This document shows, piece by piece, positions 54,193 through 64,000 of a DNA stretch of 64,000 bases. Below the pieces are notes generated by a model, which did no database searches, was not told where the DNA came from, and saw only the letters and a list, made by a program, of their open reading frames with translations. The position numbers and the translations under genes are program-made. Numbering within the stretch: the first letter of the stretch is position 1; each line of letters begins with the position of its first letter. The DNA is from Pontederia crassipes (Eukaryota > Streptophyta > Magnoliopsida > Commelinales > Pontederiaceae), in NCBI GenBank assembly GCA_030549335.1, contig CM060198.1, forward strand, positions 60,031,453 to 60,095,452, written 5' to 3'.

Positions 54193-55252
54193 GGATTTAA
54201 TGGACGTCATCTTTAGGTAGGGAGGACACCCCCCCTTCTACCCAACTAGGGAGGTGATGTGCAGTTGACATGCGAGTTGCATGGTTCATAGGCAGTTCAT
54301 TTTCTTTGGCCGATTCTTCTCTTCTCCATCGTAAAAATTCTCATCTCCATGACCTTGCACTTTTTTGCTCGCCGCCCTGTTCCACTCGCCAGCCTCGCCT
54401 TGTTCCACTAGTCGATCTCGCCATTGCTCAACGAAGCCACCTCACCTCAACTCGACCTCATCTTTTAGATCTCGCTCCTTTCTTCTCATCTCCAAAGCAA
54501 AAACCTCTCTCGGCTCGACCTCGCCATTGTCGACCTTGCCACAGAAGCTGTCTCGACTCAACCTCGCCTCTATCCTGACTTTGCCGCAGAAGTCACCTAC
54601 CTTACCATAGATCCCGTCGACCATTGATTGACCTTACCGTAGAATTGGATTCCTTCACCATTGCTCAACCTTGCCGCAGATGACTCTACTGCATAAGTCG
54701 TCTCGACTCCTCTAATTGCTACTCAAGGTTGCCCAAGATAGTTTATATCTCGATCTTTAGATCTTAGTGCCCCTTACTTATCGATCTTATCTTGATACAA
54801 TCTTAATTTAGATCACGCGATCTTACGATCTTATACGATATATTATTAATATAATCATTTAATAGTAATTAAAATATATTTATGATAATAAAAAATAATT
54901 TAGATGAAGTTTAATATATTTTTTATTTTAATATGTTTTGATACTTAAGAATTGATTAAAAAATGATTTACTAAAATGTAATTTAATATTAAAATGTGAC
55001 AAATATATATATATATTGATTATTCTTAAAATATATATTTTTTAATAGACGGATGGCCAAGAACCGAGGAGTAGACGGCAACGAGTGGAATCGCTTAATC
55101 CCTTTGGTGAACCGGCCAAAGAAGGTGAACCACGTGTGAACCGGCCAAAGAAGGTGGACCTCGTGTGAACTGCCTATGAATCCACATCTCTTTCTTAGCC
55201 ATTAGATTTCGATTGAACGGCCAGCTCGATAAGGAGGATGCTCGTTAAATCC
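54193..55252. mobile_element. Mutator-like non-autonomous element, about 1.06 kb
   Basis: The left end GGATTTAATGGACGTCATCT and the complement of the right end GGATTTAACGAGCATCCTCC are inverted repeats. The similarity resumes further in at TTCATAGGCAGTTCA and TTCTTTGGCC. The flanks are AAATTAATA (left) and AAATTAAGA (right), a 9-bp duplication with one mismatch as Mutator-like elements make. The interior at 54290-54720 is less AT-rich, CTCGACCTCGCC-like and without a recognisable protein. A 31-bp direct repeat (GAACCGGCCAAAGAAGGTG-) lies at 55110-55170. Confidence 0.7.
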
Positions 55253-57969
55253 AAATTAAGAACTCTTTTCTAATATTTGAAACTGTAAAGTAAAAGTTAC
55301 ACCCATAATTAACAAAAAGGATCTTTTAAACCAATATAAGTTCAATTGCCCTTAGAATTTATCATAAGTACAAGGATTGACTTATTTTATCCAAAGTATT
55401 TTTTTGGATCACTTATTGATATCGATTTTTTTTAATATATAGAATCTATTCGCATTTAATACCAATCACATCAAAATAATTGATCTTCATTTCAGACTTA
55501 TTAAAAGGAGAAGCCGAGGACAACACTTCTCTCATGCCCACTTTTTCCGCTGAGTCCTCTTTCTTCTCGGTCTACAAAGATAAAATGTAGAACTGATGCT
55601 GACAGGAAGAAAGGACTCACCGAAATACTAATATAATAGAAAAGAATTGTCTTTCAAAAGGATTGAAGTATATTAACTAACCGTGAAATCGGAAATCAAA
55701 ATCAAGAGACATAACATAGATCTCAAGAAATGACAAATGATTCAAGCTATCTTATTAGTTGGATTAAGTTTCCAAGAAGTGTGACATAATATTTAATTAT
55801 ATTCATAAAGAAAGATTATTACACTAGGGATTGTTGATGAAAGCATTAGTAATCTTACTGGAAGTTCGACAAAAGAGTAATAATAGTAATAACGATAATA
55901 ATAATAGTAATAATAAAAATTATTATACTTATTCCTATTGCTCTCGCATTGAAATAATGAATCCAGTAATCCATTGACATATTGCACCAACCAAAGAAAA
56001 GCTCTCGACCACTGCGCACAAACCAAAAGCAATAACAGGAAAATGATTAGAACGAAGATTAAACAAAGAGCAAAAGTTCGAAGCAGATCAAGCATGCAAG
56101 TTAATTAAGGGTCCGTTTGACTTAGCTGTTATAAAATAATTGTAAGTTGAAGTGTTGAGAAGTAATTACGTGTTTGGTAATAAAAAAACTTATAAATTAT
56201 TATTTCGAGGGGGTCATGTCTTAGATCTAAGAGAGTTAATTGTATGACATGATTGTAATATATCTCACGTTGAAGTAGCATCTTAAGATGTTATGTTAAA
56301 TAAATCAATCATCTTATCACACATACTATGCAAAACATTAAACATATATTTCAAATGTGATTTGGGCAAACTAAATCTACATAACAAAAAGATACATAAG
56401 CATATTAGCAAGCGTCATAATTAGAAGCACGTACCAAGTGAAATATAAGAGCAAACATTACCAAAGCGGGCAAGTCAATATGTGGTATCCTCCTGCATAG
56501 TTTAGAGACAGTTATTGTGTGACGTACCAAATTTGATAGAATAGAAGAATATTGATTTTATCCCAAAAAGATTAAATAGAAGATACTATAAGGATTTCAA
56601 AGAAAGAAAGAAAGATTAAAAAAAAAAGAACAAGAATCGAGTTTGGATTAGATTTACCTTGGGGTTGTGAATTTAAAATTAAATTTTAAACTAAGAGATT
56701 TACAATTATAACTCTTGATAAAAAATAATTAAGAGTATTAGTTGGTAACTAATATATGAATTATCAATTTTATACCTACAAATTGAGACCCTAATCCCCC
56801 TACATTATTGCTCTTGAATTATCAATCACGTTGCGCCCACCATGGATCACTGTTCTATGAAGGTACATATGGTGTTCGCTTAAAAATTATTGAAGGCTCT
56901 CCTTACTCATTGACAAGATCAAATAATTCAAAAACAATAACTTCTACATTAAATTGAGTGATTATCGATATGAACAATTAAATTGAAAATGGAGATTGTT
57001 AACTATTAATTGATCAAGCATCATTGATCATTGATAATTGATATCGATTGTTAAATTGATGATAAACAACACAAATTGCCTGATATTTATTATCGATTAT
57101 GATTATTTATTATTGCTCAATGGATTGATATTTTCTTATTTTCAATTAAGTACTGAGTATTTTGCACTCATGAAATTGTTTTCTATACTCAAATCAATGC
57201 CGGTAGACAAGTATGATTCAAGATGGTGAGGTTGGTCACAACCCAGTGGTGGACGACTTTGCACATGGACATATGATGGTTTTAGTCTAGTTGATTTAAA
57301 TTTGATGATTTTGTTTTATTAAAATTGCAAACTCATGAATCACTTATTTTGATGTTAGAGTTAATAGTACTTTATTTTCAATCTTCTTGGTCAAAGTTAA
57401 AACAAAAAGTGACTGTTTGAGGAACATTACATAATGTAAGAGAAAAGAAAGAAGAAAGGCATAACCTTCTTTGTTTTCCCTTTCTTTACATGGCCTAATT
57501 TGAATTGGAGAGAGCAATTTTTTTCCCAAATAGTTCAAGAGGGTATTAAAATTACAATAAAACATTAAAATTAATGAAAGTAATAAAATAAAAACTAAAA
57601 CATAGTAAACATTGATCAGAAACCTAAGATGCATAAATTAAAGTTCTAAAAATATATTAACACAACAACACAATGATAATAATAAATGAATAATCAAACA
57701 AGAACATAATATCTCCATAAAAAAACACGAACATAATATCATTTGTTGATGGATCTAAGCATGCATTTAAAAAAAATAAAACCTTAATCACATACCCTAC
57801 AACCTTCCTTAAAATGTGATGACGTTGGAGCCATTGTTGCTTGGAGCCATAATTAGCAAAAAGACGTCTATCATCGTACTCATTGTTATCTCCTGAATAA
57901 TTAACCATTACAATTAAAGTGCTCTACTCTTTCCTACAAGCAATTATTTTAAAGGGCACAAGTAAACAA
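55253..57969. other. AT-rich intergenic sequence, nothing recognised
   Basis: Short AAT-type runs near 55880-55925. No supported gene or RNA. Confidence 0.55.
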
Positions 57970-58081
57970 TAAACTTTAACTAATTTTAATAGAACTCTTT
58001 TAAATAAACTATATACCTTTTGTCATAAACTTTAACTAATTTAAATAGAACTCTTTTAAATAAACTATATACCTTTTGTCA
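57970..58081. repeat. Perfect-to-near-perfect 56-bp tandem duplication
   Basis: Units 57970-58025 and 58026-58081 differ at about one base (AATTTTAAT against AATTTAAAT). This is a very recent local duplication. Confidence 0.93.
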
Positions 58082-58979
58082 GAATAAAAACCTCTCCGGT
58101 ATGCCTCCGCTCAAGAACCTAAAGTTTGATCCAATAAAAAGTTATAGATAGCTAAAGAATAGAAAAGTAACGTTGTAAGTCCTGACTTGACCATCGACCT
58201 GCATTGCTGAACAAATCAAGGTCAAACCAAGTCGAATCGAATAGTCAGACCGCATAATAATGAATTAATATAAAATAATTAAATATGTGCAATATCAACA
58301 TGCATGTATGATAACACAAAGTTTCTCTAATAGTTTCCAATCAATTTAATGATCAATTAATGGATCTAATACATATAATAAATGTTGATTATAAATATGA
58401 AAGATTAATCAATCTTCACATGACAAGACTAGCTAGCATATAATGAGTTTTAGTTTACCATTTTTCGACAACCTACAGATGGCTTTTATTTTATATGATC
58501 ATATTGCAAACTGCTAGGAATCTCAAGTCACAAGCAATAAACTCAGAATTCATGGTGTCATCATCTTTTTGAAGTACATGATCCATGTTCATCATGTGAT
58601 ACTTCAAATGCAATAGAGAATCATGTCGTAACAATTTCAAGCACATAATTTAGATGGTCACTGTTTTGAAACAACCATAATTTGTAATTGAATTATATAA
58701 AGCATACATGAAATGTTCCCTCCATTTGCTCCTTCACATGCATCTCCTTATAACACCCACGAGTGCAATAGCTACTCCCAATGCTACCCGAATCCCCACT
58801 CCTGAAGCAAAAGAAAATGTGTTGAACTATGTTCTCAACATAACCTCTCCCCCTCAAAAATAGTGCTGTTACATTGTAGCCAAATGGCCCATGTGACCGC
58901 CAAAAGATGCGTTAGTGGCAATCGCTAGCTCTGGCTACCCTGACTGCTAGGCCCTCTCAAAGACCCTCGAGATGCTTGA
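58082..58979. other. Intergenic sequence, nothing recognised
   Basis: No supported gene. The last part may belong to the 3' end of the adjacent LINE. Confidence 0.5.
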
Positions 58980-61720
58980 ATTGTCGAGTGGCTGAGCCTT
59001 ATGGACCATATCCATTTTGATACCTCTCAAGAGATTGAGCACGCAAAGAAAAGGTGCGTGATATCCTCTTCCTCCCCACACAAGGCACATGTGGTGTCTC
59101 AGTTGGGCGCCCATCTAGTCTCGAGTAAACAATCTCCCTCATCGCCAAAGCCAAGCAAAGATTTGAACTTTAAACGACATATGGGATCTCCAAATGAGTT
59201 TACTACCCCTGCTGAGGCTAATCAAGGTGGTACTCACAATAAGAAAGTGGATGTAGGTATTGCGGGCAGAGAACCCACCAAAGATCCAAGTCCAACTATC
59301 GCACATAGAGACCTCTGGTCAAAAGTGGGCTATCCTGTCATGCAAGGCATCAAGCTCCGTGATACACTAAGCCGATAGTGGTGACCAAAAGAGTGAGGTC
59401 CTCGCCTCCCATCTGGACCACTAGAATGCATCCTCTGCCACAGATGCTAAAGGAACTCTTGCCAACGGCACAAGTCTGGGGAAGGATGCTGCAAACGTGC
59501 CTCCACGGAGCCACTCCTGATGTCAAGAGAAATTCCTCCACAGAGGTTTGAGGGAAGCCACCATCAAAGGTCATACGAGTGGGATCAAGGACGAGTCTCC
59601 TCTCAAAAATGAGGATGCCCCTCTAATGAGGATTGAGCGAGAATCACATGATAGATCTTTGCGGTAGCATTCAAAGAAAACTATGCTCCATAGGTCGCCG
59701 CCTGCTTCCATTATCTGCCCCATCAATCTCGTGCAAGCAGGCACGATTGGTGGAAAGAAGGTCATGAACTCATAGACCACCCTGAGTCAAAGGGGCAACA
59801 AACCTCCTGTCAGGCAACCAAATGTACACCACGCCTGTCCGTGCTAAAACCCTTCAAAAAAATCTACTCCTCAGTGAATCTAGTCGTCACTCAACCTAAT
59901 CTACCATGCCAAACAAAATGAAGGTGGATTTAACATGGTTTATCTGCAAATCAAAAACAACCCCAATAACTCCATTGGAACACTAAAAAATAGCCGGCCA
60001 TATGCATACTGAAGGTAAGCTACCTGCTTCTGGGCGTGGTGAAAATCCAATGATGATGCCTGATGCACAAGCAGAGAACGTGCACCGAGCCAAGGCATTG
60101 GCTACTAATACAAAAACATTCGGTGTGAGTGGACAGCCTTGCCTAACGCACCCATCCCCCGTGGGAGTCCCACTGCCAAGAAATGAAAATTAAGTTGTGC
60201 TGATGCAACATCTCATCCAAGAAATCCAAAAATAGTGGGAACCCTCAAATCTCCAGGGAGTGCCAAAGAAGGTGAATCGACCAAGTCGATGCCAACGTGC
60301 TTCTCAATGTGAATAGACAATTAGTTGACGAGGAGTTAAGAAACGACTGAAATTCAATGAAGTCGCAAGCCCCAGTGCCCCTCTCCCTCCTAGTCAATGG
60401 GTGGTCATCAATGTTGAGAGTGACATTGAAGTTGCCTCTGCCGACATGCCTCTAAGAGGGGCACACCAAAGCTCCTCCCAAAGGATGCTCCTCAAAGATG
60501 CTGTGAGAGCCATAGACACAGGATAGTAGATATTGGTGCCCATCGGATCGCTACCGCAAGTGGACAAACATAGAGAATTTATCTATCCACGATCCCACCT
60601 TGTAATACATATCCTATCTTAACCAATGATACAATTGGCAAGACGAATGCCTCCAAAGCTAAGGTCATGATATTTGTCCCTCCAATCTATCTCCAAATCT
60701 AATCACTTGACTCATCAAGCTTAGTCTCTTGGAGTAACACTACATCAAGGCCCCATGCCCTCAAATAGAAGCCTAGGATGTGTCTACAATCAACATCCCT
60801 TAGACTACAAACGCTCGATCTAAGAATGTTCATATAGACACTGAAGCAGACCCCGAAACCGTCGGGCATGGACCATGCGATATCCTCCTCGAACCAGCCC
60901 GAGAACATGCAAGGAGTCTTTGTAGGGGCCGGTGAGTGGTCAACCTCATTACAATTCCATTTGCCTTTGATGATGACGGCAGGTGGTGCAAAAGCCTGCC
61001 ACCTTTGCCATGAGATGACCTTCCTCCACTGGTTGACTAGGGGAAGCTGCTGATTAGGGGGCCTCCGGTTCACCATCTTGGTCTAGGGTGGTTGGGGGGC
61101 GTGAATTGGTGGGGGCTTGCAAGGTGGAGTTCAGACCTGGAGGTGCAGGGGGTGGTGTTGGGGGTAGGGATGCAGGTGGAGGTAGAGGTGGGGGTGACGA
61201 GCCCGTAGGTGGTGGAGCTAACAGCAGGATGGAGGGAGGGAGGTGATGTGACCGTGAAGTTGAGGCTATGGGATGTAGCGCGTAGCGCGTACTGCAGCAT
61301 CGCCCTTCATCGACCCTTCGGTGACAAGTGCCTGGAGGTCTGCCCACCTGGACAAAGTGGACAAGGAAGCCTTCTCACCATCGCACAACGTAATGGACAA
61401 CAACAGGTGAGCGCCAAGTGCGATCAAGATGGTTGTCGCAACTGCCGACATCGGTGACCTTCGAATGGGAGGGATTTCTTCGAACACCTAGCCGAGAGGA
61501 GCTGCCAGACTTCAATGACCTCATGGCAGCGTAGATGCAGCAGTACCCCGTGGAACAGGACAATCCAGACTGCTGGTGGCAAAGGGACCCTGGTTGTGCC
61601 GTCCTCCTTAGACCAGAATCACACCTAATGCATCCAGCTGGTTCCAATTGAAGCATCACAAGGAAAGGTCGGCCAGGGATGGGATGGTGGATGAGCATGG
61701 GACAAAGTAGTCCCATATAT
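58980..61720 (-). mobile_element. L1-type LINE remnant, internally shortened
   Basis: On the minus strand, right to left. The ORF1 end is a Pro-rich stretch at 61054-61347, with weak zinc-knuckle-like remains near 61400-61500. The start of the ORF2 endonuclease (MNILRSSVCSLRDVDCRHIL, then DVVLLQETKLDE) lies at 60705-60840. The RT motif RQGCPLTPNVFVLVANAL lies near 60090-60150. The zinc-binding tail CALCGEEEDITHLFFAC followed by KWIWS lies near 59010-59090. Endonuclease to zinc finger spans only about 1.8 kb, where an intact ORF2 needs about 3.5 kb, and stops and frame changes are frequent. The order of domains is normal, so this is one decayed insertion. Confidence 0.75.
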
Positions 61721-62910
61721 CCTCTTCAAAAACAAAAGAAATAAAATATTCTCTCAATCTTGAAGAATTTGGAGGAAGAGGCAATATTAATTTACTTTGA
61801 ACTTTGGATCATCTATGGTGCCTATACGATGTGTTATACATTAAACAAGCTCCAAGAAAAACAAAAAAAGATAAGAAAAATTGATCCAACATATATATCC
61901 AATTTTTTCAGAGGAAACATGTAGTGCACCATATTATCGAGAACCATCATGCAAGAAAGTATTACATGCCTAAAGCAAGAAATACTATTTTGTATCAATC
62001 AATTCCAGAGTTCAAATTTCAAGAACTTTGACAACAAACACCTTGAGATTACCGAGAGGTGAAACTCCCATGTTCCCATCTCCAAGTGCACAGCATTGCC
62101 GACCACCTGAAGGCTAGGTATGTCGTGGGAGGCTTCCCCAATCAAGACGATTGGAGGGATTCAGAATTTTGGAGAACTGTCTCAGATCTCGGGGCGCCTA
62201 CTGCTCGGTCGGATGATGCCATGTGGGGCTGTGACGATGTTCGCATTGTGTTGCATGGTGGCTTAGTATTCATCGTAGTCGCCTTCCCAGCAACCTCCTG
62301 CAACCGCTTTGGCAGAAGGATTAGATATGAAAATTGTCTGTCTTTCCATAACGTAGACACTTCAATAGATTGACAGTGTCTGGCAAGGAGGTCCTAGTCT
62401 CGGCATTTGAAACATAGCAATCTTTGGTGACGAGACTAGTACCACTGGTAGGGGATGTCGACGATGGGAGTGATACAACCTGGTGGAGCCCCTCGCAATG
62501 GGCAATCACGTGCTGAGGATCCCTAGGAGGTCCTAGTGTGCTACAACTCTTTTCTCAAGCAACACCTACCTTCAGCCTCAAAGTTTGTAATGGAGAATAA
62601 AACTCACTTGACATCATTAGTCGTCGTGAGGGATGACAGGGTCATGGTCAAGCATTAACAAAGACAAGACGAGGAGTTGAGCCATCGAGGACCTTAGGTT
62701 CAACCGTCTAAGACTTTAGTTTAGGTTTTTAGGCTTTTTTGTGAATCTGAAAAAAAGAAATTAAATAGGACTTAGATTGGTTGGGGGGTCAATTGATTTG
62801 ACCAGTTCAACATGGGTCAAAGGCACGCAAAAGCTTCAGTCAATTGATGGCCTGTTTTCTTCCTTGGACACTAGTCCAATTGGCCTCGAGTCAGATTTTA
62901 TACCATTGCT
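61721..62910. other. Intergenic sequence with retroelement-like coding debris
   Basis: 62040-62520 is less AT-rich, with short open frames on both strands. On the minus strand CLRYGKTDNFHI is faintly like a zinc knuckle. This is too weak to assign. Confidence 0.3.
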
Positions 62911-63145
62911 CGAAAGGATGGATCGCCAATAAGAAGAGTAGATCAAATAATCTGGAGTCCGATTAAAAGAGGGAGAGGGAGGCCAAGGCGGACACTTGGC
63001 GAACTAATAGAGCAAGATCTATTGGTGAATAATATACCGAAAGCTTTGGTTACTAATAAAACGGAATGGCGTCGTATGATCCATGTAGCCGACCCCACCT
63101 AGTGGGATAAGGCTTTGTTGTTGTTGTTGTTCGAAAAGGATGGAT
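62911..63145 (+). mobile_element. 5'-truncated RTE-type non-LTR element with target duplication
   Basis: The insert at 62924-63131 carries the last about 56 codons of the RTE ORF (IRRVDQIIWSPIKRGRGRP, then EWRRMIHVADPT, stop TAG 63100-63102), the RTE end GTGGGATAAGGCTTTG and a (TTG)n tail. It is flanked by CGAAAGGATGGAT (62911-62923) and CGAAAAGGATGGAT (63132-63145), a 13-14-bp target duplication. The reading frame in the surviving part is open, so the insertion is fairly young. Confidence 0.85.
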
Positions 63146-63181
63146 GCTAAACTATTACATAATCAAATTTATTTATTTATT

Positions 63182-63365
63182 TGTACTGATGCTCAGGTAA
63201 ACTCCGCCTATATTTTATAGCCGGTCCCAAGCCCGGATAAAGGAGGAGGGTTGTGTTAGACCCCGACAGCCAACATAAAATCATGTCGAATCTTATGAAC
63301 ATGGATCAACGAATATATTGTGTTAATGCTAGGTCGTTACCCGTTGTTGTTGTACTGATGCTCAG
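63182..63365 (+). mobile_element. Short (TTG)-tailed SINE-like/RTE-derived insertion with 15-bp target duplication
   Basis: TGTACTGATGCTCAG occurs at 63182-63196 and again at 63351-63365, identical. The 154-bp insert between them starts GTAAACTCCGCC. It contains ATAGCCGGTCCCAAGCCCGG and GATAAAGGAGGAGGGTTGTG, a widespread plant repeat sequence that I associate with RTE 5' regions, and ends GTTGTTGT. The tail type matches the RTE copies on either side, suggesting that RTE machinery moved it. Confidence 0.8.
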
Positions 63366-63440
63366 ATTGAAATTGCTATACGGGACAATGCTCAGAGATT
63401 GTATGCTTTTAAGTTGAAGTCCATTGGTAGAGGTAACAAA
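63182..63440 (+). pseudogene. TIC110-like: TIC110-like exon fragment interrupted by an insertion
   Basis: With the 63197-63350 insertion and one target copy removed, the sequence reads TDAQIEIAIRDNAQRLYAF followed by KLKSIGR, ending at a plausible donor (AGAG|GTAACA, near 63431). This closely matches, from memory, the TIC110 segment VTDAQVEIAIRENAKQLYAE...GRD. TIC110 is a chloroplast inner-envelope protein of the import machinery. No acceptor AG precedes the fragment and no neighbouring TIC110 exon is visible, so it is probably a stray exon from a duplicated gene rather than a working one. The functional gene should be elsewhere, unless more exons lie beyond the window end. Confidence 0.6.
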
Positions 63441-63965
63441 TGCTATTATGGGTCACTGTTGAAATATGATTTTCTCTATTGGGCTGCCTATGCTTTGAAT
63501 GCTGTCTATTTACGTCAGTCTTTCAGTTATTCATGGACTGAGATATCATTGCCGCATCCCTATCCAAGTGTTTATTTGTTGTTCCAAATAGTACATCATA
63601 CAAGATCATTGTGACATTGCTTGCCTTCATGAGAAGAAGAATTTAAATGCATATTTCCTGTGTGCTGATGATATTGCACAGAGGATTAAGACATAGAACA
63701 AACTTATCACATTTTGGACTATCTAAACAATTTTGTTTCGCTCCCTTTGAATAAAACTTCCTATCCATATGAAATACAGCCTCACCTTTTTTAAAAGGCT
63801 TTAAGTTTCTTCCTGGCTCAGGCTCACCTCAAAGCATAATAAAACTTCTTTCTCTCACTATTCTACTTGAAATGCGTTCTTTGTATCTGTGCTGGTAACT
63901 TTTTACAGGGTCTGGCTCAGGCATGTCTTTGTTGACATTCCATCTCCACTGACTCGTATGTATAT
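63441..63965. other. Sequence between the TIC110-like fragment and the terminal RTE
   Basis: AT-rich; possibly intron sequence of the TIC110-like locus. No further TIC110-like exon was recognised. Confidence 0.4.
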
Positions 63966-64000
63966 GCAACAACAACAACAACAAAGCCTTATCCCACTAG
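63966..64000 (-). mobile_element. RTE 3' tail, running off the window
   Basis: The (CAA)n run followed by AAGCCTTATCCCACTAG is the complement of the RTE end seen at 63100-63131. The element lies on the minus strand and continues beyond the window, facing the copy at 62911. Confidence 0.85.

Noticed and set aside
54270-54578. 102-aa open frame inside the Mutator-like element
   Set aside because: It reads through CTCGACCTCGCC-like repeats; no protein family recognised.
62059-62373. 104-aa open frame and opposite-strand frames
   Set aside because: Faint zinc-knuckle likeness only; could not be tied to any family.

Overview
This is plant nuclear DNA: GT-AG introns, AT-rich intergenic sequence, long GA/CT microsatellites, MITEs and plant-type LINE, RTE and LTR retroelement remains. 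The protein sequences (SnRK2 subclass III, ADR1, NIGT1/HHO and LBD types) look monocot-like, probably a commelinid such as a palm or a Zingiberales species. The species is an inference; no sequence database was consulted.

Four intact protein-coding genes can be modelled. At the left end an ADR1-type helper NLR gene (plus strand, five exons, 829 aa) and a SnRK2 subclass III kinase gene (minus strand, nine exons, 362 aa, OST1/SAPK8-10 type) are arranged tail to tail with about 520 bp between their stop codons. At 40.6-42.4 kb lies a NIGT1/HHO-type GARP transcription factor gene (plus strand, five exons, 300 aa). At 49.6-50.8 kb lies a LOB-domain gene (plus strand, one coding exon, 399 aa). Immune signalling, ABA/drought signalling, nitrate/phosphate-responsive repression and organ patterning are represented. 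The genes are simply neighbours; nothing suggests a cluster with one shared task.

The rest is repeat-rich. 8.8-15.4 kb holds MITE-like elements. 15.5-21.6 kb contains LINE remains and a two-copy dispersed duplication that carries diverged internal tandem repeats, one copy being split by a later MITE. 21.6-23.2 kb has short gene-like pieces I could not identify. 26.2-26.6 kb is a GA microsatellite followed by an orphan GC-rich island. 31.3-34.65 kb is a nearly identical tandem duplication of about 1.68 kb. 36.67-40.51 kb is a second tandem duplication, which copies the upstream region of the HHO gene as far as its TATA box. 45.4-46.1 kb is a long foldback element, 46.5-48.7 kb an LTR retroelement fossil, 51.4-53.2 kb MITE/CACTA-like debris, 54.2-55.25 kb a Mutator-like element with a near-perfect 9-bp target duplication, and 59.0-61.7 kb a shrunken LINE on the minus strand.

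The right end (62.9-64.0 kb) has a 5'-truncated RTE insertion with its target duplication, a TIC110-like exon fragment interrupted by a short (TTG)-tailed element with a perfect 15-bp target duplication, and the tail of another RTE in opposite orientation. I found no wholly new gene system. The most notable points are the duplicated HHO promoter, the foldback, the recent GC-rich tandem duplication, the interrupted TIC110 exon, and unusual residues in the SnRK2 and LBD proteins.
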